DNA from: Pseudomonadota bacterium
GTDB taxonomy: Bacteria > Pseudomonadota > Alphaproteobacteria > Rhizobiales > Hyphomicrobiaceae
Length of the DNA: 8,126 bases
Assembly: GCA_003242645.1 (NCBI GenBank)
Contig: QGVC01000155.1
Location: 1-8,126 of the forward strand
Reading direction: 5' to 3'
Each line of letters starts with the position of its first letter. The first letter of the stretch is position 1. Made by a program: the position numbers and the translations under genes. The notes beneath the pieces were generated by a model. That model did not search any database. It saw only the letters and a program-made list of their open reading frames with translations, and was not told the origin of the DNA. This document shows positions 1 to 6,557 of the stretch, piece after piece.

Positions 1-75
1 TGTTGCCGGGGGGGGGACGCCGCCGGGCAAGTGGTCGAATGCTTCGCGCCCGTTGTCCTCGCCGTTGCGGTCGCC
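1..75 (-). other. Probable frameshift and degraded sequence at the end of parE
   Basis: After the conserved DKLATQEAT (minus strand, near position 70) the parE frame reads a sequence unlike any ParE: ATARTTGAKHSTTCP. One frame over, the same DNA reads GREAFDH followed by a Gly- and Pro-rich stretch. This matches the REAFDHWLAGSP-type wording expected there, so one base is probably missing near 68-70 (ggtcgc, where gggtcgc would restore the frame). A second small deletion seems likely around 28-32, where His should be followed by Trp-Leu-Ala-Gly. Positions 8-16 are nine Gs in a row. Several expected Ile, Val and Ala codons in between also look substituted. An error-rich assembly or read end explains this better than a true mutation in an essential gene. 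Confidence 0.6.
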
Positions 76-1211
76 TCCTGCGTCGCCAACTTGTCCTTCG
101 TCTGGCCCTGGAATTCAGGCTCGCGGATGAACACGGAGAGCATGGCAGCGGCCGTGCCCATCACGTCATCGGCGGTGATTTGCGCGGCACGGCGGTTGCC
201 GACGAGCTCACCGTAGGCACGAAGGCTCTTCGTCAGCGCCTGGCGCAGGCCCTGCTCGTGCGTGCCACCCTCCGGCGTCGGAATGGTGTTGCAGTAGGAG
301 TTGCAGAAACCGTCTTCGTCAGCCAACCAAGCAATGGCCCATTCGACAGAGCCGTGCCGATCCTTGGTTTCGACAGAGCCCGTGAAAATGTCCTTGGTGA
401 CGAGCGTGCGTCCGTTGATGGTGGCAAGCAGGAAGTCCTTCAGCCCGCCAGGAAAATGGAAGACGGCTTCAGCCGGCGTATCATCCTTGATGAGCGACGG
501 GTCGCAGGACCAGCGGATCTCCACGCCTCCAAACAAGTAGGCCTTGGAGCGAGCCATCCGGAACAGCCGCGCCGGCTTGAAGGTCACGCCCTTCCCGAAG
601 ATCTGCTCGTCCGGCTTGAAGCGCACCTTGGTGCCGCGCCGGTTCATGATCGAGCCGAGCTTCTGCAGCTTGCCCTGCGGCTCGCCGCGGCTGAACACCA
701 TGCGATAGAGCTGCTGACCGCGCGCGACCTCGACCTCCAGGGTCTCAGAGAGTGCGTTGACGACTGACACGCCCACGCCGTGGAGGCCGCCCGAGGTGTT
801 ATAGACCTTGTTCTCGAATTTGCCGCCCGAGTGCAGGGTGGTCATGATGACCTCGAGGGCGGACTTGTTCTTGAACTTGGGGTGCGGGTCGACGGGGATG
901 CCGCGGCCGTTGTCCGTCACCGTCACGAAGCCGTCCGCATCGAGGCGCACCTCGATCCGGTCAGCATGGCCAGCCACAGCCTCGTCCATCGCGTTGTCGA
1001 TGACCTCGGCGAACAGGTGATGCAGCGCGCGCTCATCGGTGCCGCCGATGTACATGCCAGGGCGACGGCGGACCGGCTCGAGGCCCTCGAGCACCTCGAT
1101 GTCCGCGGCCGTATAGCTCTCCGACGCGTCGATGATTTTGCGGGCGCGCCCCGTCCTGTCGTTCATTTCCTTCTCAAGCTTTGCGAACAGATCGCGTTGA
1201 GACTGAGCCAT
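1..1211 (-). CDS. parE: DNA topoisomerase IV subunit B (ParE), N-terminal part, cut by the window edge
   Basis: ParE is the ATPase subunit of topoisomerase IV, which with ParC unlinks daughter chromosomes. About 404 codons are visible of a family length near 680-690. The GHKL ATPase fold is clear. The N-box reads EVIDNAMDEA, with the catalytic Glu near residue 69 and Asn at 73. The ATP-binding DNGRGIP motif has its Asp at about 100, and the glycine-rich lid GGLHGVGVSVVNAL begins at about 141. The transducer domain follows, including GSVEWA, YCNTIPTPEGGTHE and FIREPEFQGQTKDKLAT. The TOPRIM and C-terminal parts lie outside the window. The ATG at 1211 is supported by a GAGGA ribosome site nine bases upstream. 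ParE is preferred over GyrB because of the RRRPGMYIGGTDERALHH and HPKFKNKSALEVIMTTLHSG wording typical of alphaproteobacterial ParE. The reading frame seems to be lost in the last ~70 bases (see separate entry). The gene lies downstream of panC on the same strand. Confidence 0.93.
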   Translation of the reverse strand, partial: MAQSQRDLFAKLEKEMNDRTGRARKIIDASESYTAADIEVLEGLEPVRRRPGMYIGGTDERALHHLFAEVIDNAMDEAVAGHADRIEVRLDADGFVTVTDNGRGIPVDPHPKFKNKSALEVIMTTLHSGGKFENKVYNTSGGLHGVGVSVVNALSETLEVEVARGQQLYRMVFSRGEPQGKLQKLGSIMNRRGTKVRFKPDEQIFGKGVTFKPARLFRMARSKAYLFGGVEIRWSCDPSLIKDDTPAEAVFHFPGGLKDFLLATINGRTLVTKDIFTGSVETKDRHGSVEWAIAWLADEDGFCNSYCNTIPTPEGGTHEQGLRQALTKSLRAYGELVGNRRAAQITADDVMGTAAAMLSVFIREPEFQGQTKDKLATQEATATARTTGAKHSTTCPAASPPRQ

Positions 1212-1248
1212 GCGCGGTGTTCCTCGCTCCCAGGTGGACGAGCAGCAC

Positions 1249-1279
1249 AACGCCACGAGCGTTCCCGGCCCCCTGCCGG
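1249..1279 (-). promoter_or_regulatory. Two adjacent small hairpins in the parE leader
   Basis: The 183-base gap between panC and parE (1212-1394) contains two back-to-back perfect inverted repeats. One is AACGC/GCGTT with a 5-base loop (1249-1263). The other is CCGGC/GCCGG with a 5-base loop (1265-1279). They lie 38-68 bases upstream of the parE start. A GAATC (GANTC, the CcrM methylation motif of alphaproteobacteria) follows at 1281-1285. There is no T-run, so this is not a standard terminator of panC. It could shape the parE leader RNA or be chance in GC-rich DNA. The rest of the gap shows a GAGGA ribosome site at 1221-1225, a GCAAGCTTGC palindrome at 1377-1386 and no convincing promoter. 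Confidence 0.3.
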
Positions 1280-1394
1280 CGAATCTCACGCAAAATACAG
1301 AGGCGTCCCTCGCATATGGCAGCGAAGCTGACAAGCAGCTGCGGGGTCACGCCGTGCGCCTCACGAGAGGACCGTGGCAAGCTTGCGCTTACGC

Positions 1395-2249
1395 CTACTC
1401 CAAGGGGACGTTGTCGATGAGACGTGTTTCGCCAAGCCAGGCTGCGGCGAGCACACGCAGCGGCCGTTTCGCTGCGTCCTCGACCACGCCGAGGGTTCTG
1501 GCATCCCGCACTTCGAAATAGTCGACCTTGAAGCCCGCTGCCGTAAGCTCTTCCCGGCCTCGGCTCGTGGCTGCGGCAATAGAGGAGCCTTCGGCGATGT
1601 CACGGGCCGCTCTAACAAGTGTCTGGTAAATGAGGGGTGCGCGAGACCGCTCTGCTGGGCTCATATAGGTATTTCGCGAGCTCATCGCGAGGCCGTCCGG
1701 TTCGCGGACGGTCGGGTGGGCGACGATCTCGATGGGTAGGTCGAGGTCGCGGACGACCTGCCGCACGACGCAGAGCTGCTGGTAGTCCTTCTCGCCGAAG
1801 ACCGCGAGATCCGGAGTGACCTGCGTGAACAGCTTCGTGCAGACCGTGGCGACACCGGTGAAGAAGCTCGGGCGGTGGTCGCTTTCCAGGCCTTCCGCCG
1901 GCCCTTTCGGCACGATGCTGGTGGCGAAGCCCGCGGGGTACATCTCCGCCACGTCGGGCATCCACACGAGATCGCAACCGATCGCCGACAGCTTCTCGAG
2001 GTCCCCAGCCTCGTCACGCGGGTAGCGAGCAAAGTCCTCGTTCGGCGCGAACTGCGTGGGGTTGACGAAGATGGAGACGACCGTGCGGTCGCTCATCGCG
2101 TTGGCCGTCCGGACCAAGGCCAGATGCCCCTCGTGAAGCGCGCCCATTGTCGGCACGAGACCGATGCGCTTCCCGCCCTGACGCCAGCCGCGCACGACCT
2201 CGCGCAGCTCGGCGATGGAGCGAACGACCTTGACCTGTCCTCGCGACAC
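1395..2249 (-). CDS. panC: Pantoate--beta-alanine ligase (pantothenate synthetase)
   Basis: PanC joins pantoate and beta-alanine using ATP to give pantothenate, the precursor of coenzyme A, in the cytosol. The 284 residues are a full family length. The nucleotidyl-transferase signatures are all present: PTMGALHEGH with the HxGH-type site at 39-42, FVNPTQF at 61-67, GEKDYQQL at 152-159, and REPDGLAMSSRN at 182-193, the KMSKS-like loop. The stretch RPSFFTGVATV at 126-136 has Ser128 where many homologues have His or Gly beside the aromatic residue, a minor variation. The start is a GTG at 2249 with a GGGGTGAG ribosome site just upstream. There is no in-frame ATG before the conserved PTMG motif, so the GTG is required. 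It is divergent from putA across 204 bases and lies upstream of parE on the same strand. Its usual partner panB is not in the window. Confidence 0.97.
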   Translation of the reverse strand: MSRGQVKVVRSIAELREVVRGWRQGGKRIGLVPTMGALHEGHLALVRTANAMSDRTVVSIFVNPTQFAPNEDFARYPRDEAGDLEKLSAIGCDLVWMPDVAEMYPAGFATSIVPKGPAEGLESDHRPSFFTGVATVCTKLFTQVTPDLAVFGEKDYQQLCVVRQVVRDLDLPIEIVAHPTVREPDGLAMSSRNTYMSPAERSRAPLIYQTLVRAARDIAEGSSIAAATSRGREELTAAGFKVDYFEVRDARTLGVVEDAAKRPLRVLAAAWLGETRLIDNVPLE

Positions 2250-2285
2250 AGCTCACCCCGTTCGTGTGGCGGATGTTGCGGTGCG

Positions 2286-2314
2286 AAAGTCGTTCGCTCC
2301 GCCGGTTTCGTCAA
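2286..2314 (-). promoter_or_regulatory. Candidate promoter for panC
   Basis: On the minus strand, TTGACG (2314-2309) matches five of six bases of the sigma-70 -35 box. Seventeen bases downstream the -10 position reads GACTTT (2291-2286), a poor match. The predicted transcript would begin near 2279, leaving a leader of about 30 bases before the GTG start at 2249. The -35 element is the only good one in this region. Weak -10 boxes are common in alphaproteobacteria, so this is a suggestion only. Confidence 0.3.
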
Positions 2315-2385
2315 GGAGCATTGTGGCCAACGCGCCCGATCGCCAAATGTGAGGAAGCCGCGGTCTCTTCTTGTTGAATGAGATT

Positions 2386-2401
2386 GGTCCAGGATCGGAC
2401 C
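2386..2401 (+). promoter_or_regulatory. Inverted repeat upstream of putA, possible operator
   Basis: The sequence GGTCC-aggatc-GGACC is a perfect 5-base inverted repeat with a 6-base spacer, 52 bases before the putA ATG. It overlaps a CCGCGG palindrome at 2400-2405; a second CCGCGG lies at 2358-2363. A weak -10-like TACGAT is at 2413-2418 without a good -35 at the right spacing. A dyad in this position could bind a regulator of proline use, since this PutA lacks its own DNA-binding domain. The match to any known regulator site is unproven, and short GC-rich dyads also arise by chance. Confidence 0.25.
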
Positions 2402-2453
2402 GCGGGATCTGCTACGATGCGTGCGGCTTGATTCAGCCCCCTCCGAGATTGCC

Positions 2454-5400
2454 ATGGCCCATCAGCCTGTTGCCGCCCGATCCAGCCCCGACCAATCGCC
2501 GGTCATCCCGCCGCGCGACGAGATTGCGGCTTATCACCTCATCGAGGAGCCCCGGCTCGTCGGGGCGCTCATCGAGCGTGCGATCTTCGGGGAGGACGAG
2601 CGGCGACGCATAGCTGAGCTTGCACGGCGTCTTGTCCACGCCGCGCGTGCCGGACGGCACAAGTTCTCCGGCATCGATGCCTTCATGCATGAGTACGGGT
2701 TGACCAGCGAGGAAGGCGTCATCCTGATGTGCCTCGCGGAGGCCCTGCTGCGGATCCCGGACGCTGAGACAGCCGACAAGCTCATCGCCGAGAAGATCGG
2801 CGGTGGCCACTGGGAGAAGCATCTGGGCCGCTCGGACAGCCTGTTCGTCAACGCCTCGACATGGGGCCTGATGCTGACGGGGCAGATCGTCAAGCTCCGC
2901 GATGTCCACGGCGAGGGGCCGACGAACCTGCTCAAGCGCATGGTGCTGCGCTCGGGCGAGCCGGTCATCCGGCAGGCCTTGCGTCACGCCATGCGGATCC
3001 TGGGCAATCAGTTCGTGCTGGGCCGTACCATCGATGAGGCGCTGGACAGGGCCGAGTCGTACCAGGAAAAGGGCTATCTGTTCTCCTTCGACATGCTGGG
3101 CGAGGCGGCCAAGACCGCAGCCGACGCCGAACGCTACTTCCAGCGCTACATGTTGGCGGCTGACGCTGTGGGCAGGCACGCCGGACCACTGACATCTCAG
3201 CATCCCGACGCGCTGATGGCGCGTCCGAGCCTATCCGTGAAGCTGTCCGCCATCCATCCGCGCTTCGAGCCCGGCAAGGAGGAGCGGCTCGAGCGGGAGC
3301 TGCTGCCGCGCATCGTCGAGCTTGCCGCAGCGACGCGGGCGCGGGGCATCGGCCTCACCATCGATGCGGAGGAGCAGGACAGGCTGGACCTTACACTCGA
3401 GCTTTTCGCCCGGGCGCTGATCCATCCAAAGCTCGAGGGCTGGCATGGCTTGGGGCTTGCCGTGCAGGCTTACGGCAAGCGGGCCATCCCGGTCTTGAGA
3501 TGGCTGCGGCGGCTTGCAAGACGCACGGGCAAGCGACTACCGGTCCGGCTCGTCAAAGGCGCCTACTGGGACAGCGAGATTAAGTGGGCCCAGGAGAGAG
3601 GGTACGTCGACTATCCGGTCTTCACCCGCAAGCTGCACACGGACGTCTCTTACCTCGCCTGCATGCGGCTGCTGCTGTCGGACCCGCAGGCGTTCTATCC
3701 GCAATTCGCCACGCATAACGCGCACACCGTGGCGGCGGCGTACGTGGCGGCAGGCGAGGTGCCATACGAATTCCAGCGCCTGCACGGAATGGGAGAGGCG
3801 CTCTACGAGGAAGTCGTCGGGCGCGGGAAGCTCAATCGCCCATGCCGAGTCTATGCGCCGGTGGGTGGTCACGAGGACTTGCTCGCGTACCTCGTGCGCC
3901 GATTGCTGGAGAACGGCGCAAATACCTCGTTCGTGAACCGCCTTGCGGATGAGGAAGCTCCGGTGGCGGAGATCATCCGCGATCCCGTCGAAGTCGCCGA
4001 GAGCGAGCGCGAGTTGCCGCCCGAGTCCCGGCCGCCCAGTCTACCTTTGCCGCGCGAGATCTTCCTTCCGGGCCGCCTGAACAGCATCGGGCTTCCGCTC
4101 AGCGAGCCGACGGTTCGCGCCGACCTCAAGGAAGAGATGCGGGCGGCTCTTGCAGAGCCGTTTTCCGTGGGGCCCATCGTCAACGGTGAGATGCCGGCAG
4201 ACGGAGATGAGCTCGTCGTCACCAGCCCGCACGACCGCCGCCAGGAGCTCGGCACCGTCCGGATTTCCACGCCGGAAGTCATCGAAGAAGCCATCAAGAG
4301 CGCGTGTGCTGCTGCCCATGCTTGGGACATGCGCGGCGGACCGGCGCGAGCTGAGATTCTGGAAAAAGCCGCCGATCTCCTTGAGCGCGACCGCGCGCGG
4401 CTGATGGCCGTGATTGTGCGCGAGGCCGGCAAAACGCTGGAGAACGCCCAGAGCGATGTCCGCGAGGCCGTCGACTTCTTGCGCTATTACGCGTCCGAAG
4501 CACGGCGCCTCTTCTCGAAGCCGATCGAGCTGCCAGGGCCGACTGGCGAGCGCAACACGCTGGAGCTGCGGGGGCGCGGCCCGTTCGCCTGCATCAGCCC
4601 GTGGAACTTCCCGATCGCCATCTTCACCGGTCAGGTTGCGGCGGCGCTGGCCGCCGGAAATCCGGTGTTGGCGAAACCTGCGGAGCAGACGCCGATTACG
4701 GCTTATTTAACCACGAAGCTGCTGCACGAAGCCGGCGTCCCGCCGAACGTTCTGCACCTACTCCCTGGTGCCGGGGACGTCGGGGCCATGCTGGTCAAGG
4801 ACCGGCGCGTGCAGGGCGTGGCGTTCACCGGCTCGAACGAGGCCGCATGGCACATCCAGCGTGCCCTCGCCGACCGGCGTAGCGCCATCGTCCCGTTTAT
4901 CGCCGAGACAGGCGGTATGAACGCCATGATTGCGGATTCCAGCGCGCTGCCGGAGCAAGTGGTCCGCGATGCCGTCCGCTCCGCCTTCGACAGTGCCGGG
5001 CAGCGTTGCTCCGCCGCCCGTGTGCTCTTCGTGCAAGAGGATATTGCGAACCGCGTCATCGACATGCTGGTGGGCGCAGTCGAGGAGCTCGACGTCGGCG
5101 ACCCGTTCGACTACGCGACCGATGTAGGGCCAGTGATCGACGAGGCGGCGCAGGATATGCTCGATGCGCACAAGGCCCGCATGTATCGCGAGGCAAAGGT
5201 TCTCGCGGACCTCAAGATGCCGGAGAAGTGCCTCGCCGGCACGTACGTGACACCTGCCGTGTTCGAGATCGACCAAATCATGCGCATGGGAGGGGAGGTG
5301 TTCGGGCCGATCCTGCACGTCATCCGCTATCAGCAGGGACATCTCGACAAGGTGATTGATGCCATCAACAGCACCGGATACGGGCTGACGCTCGGCCTTC

Positions 5401-5672
5401 ACAGCCGGATTTCAGCGGTCGCGGACTTCGTGGCGGAGCGCGCTCGGGTCGGCAATCTCTATGTCAATCGTAATCAGATCGGTGCGGTGGTTGGCGCTCA
5501 GCCTTTCGGTGGCGAAGGCTTGTCGGGCACTGGACCGAAGGCTGGAGGTCCGCATTATCTCGTGCGGTTCGCGACGGAGCGGGTGCGCAGCACGGATATC
5601 ACCGCAACGGGTGGAAATGTGCAGCTTCTCGGGCTGGTCTCTGAAACGTCGCGTGCCATGCCGCGGCAATAG
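2454..5672 (+). CDS. putA: Bifunctional proline dehydrogenase / L-glutamate gamma-semialdehyde dehydrogenase (PutA), form without DNA-binding domain
   Basis: PutA oxidises proline to P5C with FAD, passing electrons to membrane quinone, and then oxidises the semialdehyde to glutamate with NAD+. From the ATG at 2454 it has 1072 residues. The helical arm comes first. The proline dehydrogenase barrel follows, with LSVKLSAIHPRF (Lys263), TIDAEE (Asp304), QAYGKR (Tyr340), RLVKGAYWDSEIKWAQ from about 365, RVYAPVG (Tyr467) and the substrate-binding Arg482-Arg483 in YLVRRLLENGANTSF. The aldehyde dehydrogenase half has SPWNFP (Asn718), FTGSNEAA, catalytic Glu818 in ETGGMNA, catalytic Cys852 in SAGQRCSAARV, and PFGGEGLSGTGPKAGG. 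No ribbon-helix-helix domain precedes the arm and the chain ends soon after the dehydrogenase. It is therefore the short, non-regulatory type and cannot repress its own gene as the E. coli enzyme does. A GTG at 2421 would add 11 residues; neither start has a strong ribosome site. No proline transporter or putR-like gene is adjacent. Confidence 0.97.
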   Translation: MAHQPVAARSSPDQSPVIPPRDEIAAYHLIEEPRLVGALIERAIFGEDERRRIAELARRLVHAARAGRHKFSGIDAFMHEYGLTSEEGVILMCLAEALLRIPDAETADKLIAEKIGGGHWEKHLGRSDSLFVNASTWGLMLTGQIVKLRDVHGEGPTNLLKRMVLRSGEPVIRQALRHAMRILGNQFVLGRTIDEALDRAESYQEKGYLFSFDMLGEAAKTAADAERYFQRYMLAADAVGRHAGPLTSQHPDALMARPSLSVKLSAIHPRFEPGKEERLERELLPRIVELAAATRARGIGLTIDAEEQDRLDLTLELFARALIHPKLEGWHGLGLAVQAYGKRAIPVLRWLRRLARRTGKRLPVRLVKGAYWDSEIKWAQERGYVDYPVFTRKLHTDVSYLACMRLLLSDPQAFYPQFATHNAHTVAAAYVAAGEVPYEFQRLHGMGEALYEEVVGRGKLNRPCRVYAPVGGHEDLLAYLVRRLLENGANTSFVNRLADEEAPVAEIIRDPVEVAESERELPPESRPPSLPLPREIFLPGRLNSIGLPLSEPTVRADLKEEMRAALAEPFSVGPIVNGEMPADGDELVVTSPHDRRQELGTVRISTPEVIEEAIKSACAAAHAWDMRGGPARAEILEKAADLLERDRARLMAVIVREAGKTLENAQSDVREAVDFLRYYASEARRLFSKPIELPGPTGERNTLELRGRGPFACISPWNFPIAIFTGQVAAALAAGNPVLAKPAEQTPITAYLTTKLLHEAGVPPNVLHLLPGAGDVGAMLVKDRRVQGVAFTGSNEAAWHIQRALADRRSAIVPFIAETGGMNAMIADSSALPEQVVRDAVRSAFDSAGQRCSAARVLFVQEDIANRVIDMLVGAVEELDVGDPFDYATDVGPVIDEAAQDMLDAHKARMYREAKVLADLKMPEKCLAGTYVTPAVFEIDQIMRMGGEVFGPILHVIRYQQGHLDKVIDAINSTGYGLTLGLHSRISAVADFVAERARVGNLYVNRNQIGAVVGAQPFGGEGLSGTGPKAGGPHYLVRFATERVRSTDITATGGNVQLLGLVSETSRAMPRQ

Positions 5673-5683
5673 CGGCGTTGCCG
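5664..5683 (+). terminator. Weak hairpin overlapping the putA stop codon
   Basis: CGGCAA (5664-5669) and TTGCCG (5678-5683) form a perfect 6-base stem with an 8-base loop that includes the last base of the TAG stop region. Only three Ts follow (5685-5687), so it is a poor intrinsic terminator. It sits in the 77-base gap before the VWA gene. It might reduce read-through from putA into the VWA/J-protein pair, but it may have no role. The remainder of the gap shows no clear promoter. Confidence 0.22.
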
Positions 5684-5749
5684 GTTTCGACGTTGCGTGC
5701 CCGTCGCCGAAAGGCCACCTATTCAAGAACGGGTAGGTATGGTGCGGCC

Positions 5750-6544
5750 ATGGCGAAGGATCGCAGGACAGAAGACTCCGCGAGCGGCTCCGCAGCTAAG
5801 CCTTTTGAAATCGATCGCGCAAATCGGGCGCTAAACGAAGCGTGGCAGAGCACGGCGCCGGCAGCTCGGTCATCCGACCGCGAGGTGGCCGAGTTCATCG
5901 CTCGCATGAAGACCCTCACCCCACAGACGCGGGCAGGCCGTGGAAGGCTCATCTTCGCGATGGACGCGACCATGAGCCGGCAGCCAACCTGGGATATGGC
6001 GCTCGGGCTCCAGGCCGATATGTTCCGTGCCGTGAAGGAGGTCGGCGGGCTTGATGTACAACTCGTCTATTTCCGTGGTGCAGGCGAGTGCCGGGCCTCG
6101 AAATGGGTCTCCGATCCCGATGCACTGGCCCGACTGATGACGACCGTAGGCTGCCAAGGCGGCTACACACAGATCCGGAAGGTGCTCTCTCATGCGCGCC
6201 AGGAGGCGGAAAAGGGACGAGTGAATGCGCTCGTCTACGTGGGCGACTGCATGGAGGAGAATATCGACGATCTCTGCGGCCGTGCAGGCGAGCTCGCCCT
6301 GCTTGGCGTGCCGGTTTTCCTCTTCCAGGAAGGTTATGATCGGAACGCAGAGCGGGCCTTCCGCGAGATTGCGCGGCTCACGAAGGGCGCCTACTGCCGT
6401 TTCGACGCGGGCTCCGCGGCCCAGTTGCGGGAGCTGCTCTCGGCGGTGGCCGTCTATGCAGCTGGCGGGCGGGCTGCTCTCGAGCGGCTTCGGCTGGAGG
6501 GCTCCGGGCAAGGGGCCCGGCTGTTGCTCGAGCAGATGAGGTGA
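5750..6544 (+). CDS. VWA-domain protein, soluble, function unknown
   Basis: This 264-residue protein has no signal peptide or membrane segment and should be cytosolic. The core is a von Willebrand factor A fold. Strand one reads RLIFAMDATMS, giving the metal-site pattern DxTxS (Asp72, Thr74, Ser76). The second metal-site Thr is probably Thr140 in GGYTQI, and the third loop Asp is Asp166 in LVYVGDCMEEN. The metal-binding (MIDAS) site therefore appears complete, with Thr in place of the more usual Ser in the first motif. The C-terminal part (GVPVFLFQEG, AFREIARLTKGAYCRFD, LRELLSAVAVYAAGG) resembles a family I know from other alphaproteobacteria next to a J-domain gene. The ATG at 5750 is chosen because the upstream in-frame extension to 5678 is Arg-rich and overlaps the putA 3' region. 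The ribosome site is weak (GGTAGG). The stop is 13 bases before the J-protein gene, so the two are probably cotranscribed. The molecular function is unknown. Confidence 0.85.
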   Translation: MAKDRRTEDSASGSAAKPFEIDRANRALNEAWQSTAPAARSSDREVAEFIARMKTLTPQTRAGRGRLIFAMDATMSRQPTWDMALGLQADMFRAVKEVGGLDVQLVYFRGAGECRASKWVSDPDALARLMTTVGCQGGYTQIRKVLSHARQEAEKGRVNALVYVGDCMEENIDDLCGRAGELALLGVPVFLFQEGYDRNAERAFREIARLTKGAYCRFDAGSAAQLRELLSAVAVYAAGGRAALERLRLEGSGQGARLLLEQMR

Positions 6545-6557
6545 GAAAGCAGGGGGC

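Noticed and set aside
3..767. Long plus-strand open frame of 254 codons
   Set aside because: It lies antisense to parE, whose protein motifs are unmistakable on the minus strand. It is Arg/Ala/Leu-rich with no recognisable domain, as expected for a shadow frame in GC-rich DNA.
780..1331. Plus-strand open frame of 183 codons
   Set aside because: It is antisense to the parE N-terminal ATPase domain and its upstream region, with no family resemblance or ribosome site.
1360..1371. CCTCACGAGAGG stem-loop downstream of panC as a terminator
   Set aside because: It has only a 4-base stem and no T-run on the minus strand, too weak to call.
2433..3203. Minus-strand open frame of 256 codons over the putA 5' end
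   Set aside because: It is a shadow of the PutA arm and early barrel, and its composition mirrors the opposite coding strand.
4758..5402. Minus-strand open frame of 214 codons inside putA
   Set aside because: It is antisense to the conserved aldehyde dehydrogenase domain of PutA and has no recognisable motif.
5678..5749. N-terminal extension of the VWA protein
   Set aside because: The extra 24 residues are Arg-rich, overlap the hairpin at the putA stop and look like translated intergenic DNA. The ATG at 5750 is preferred.
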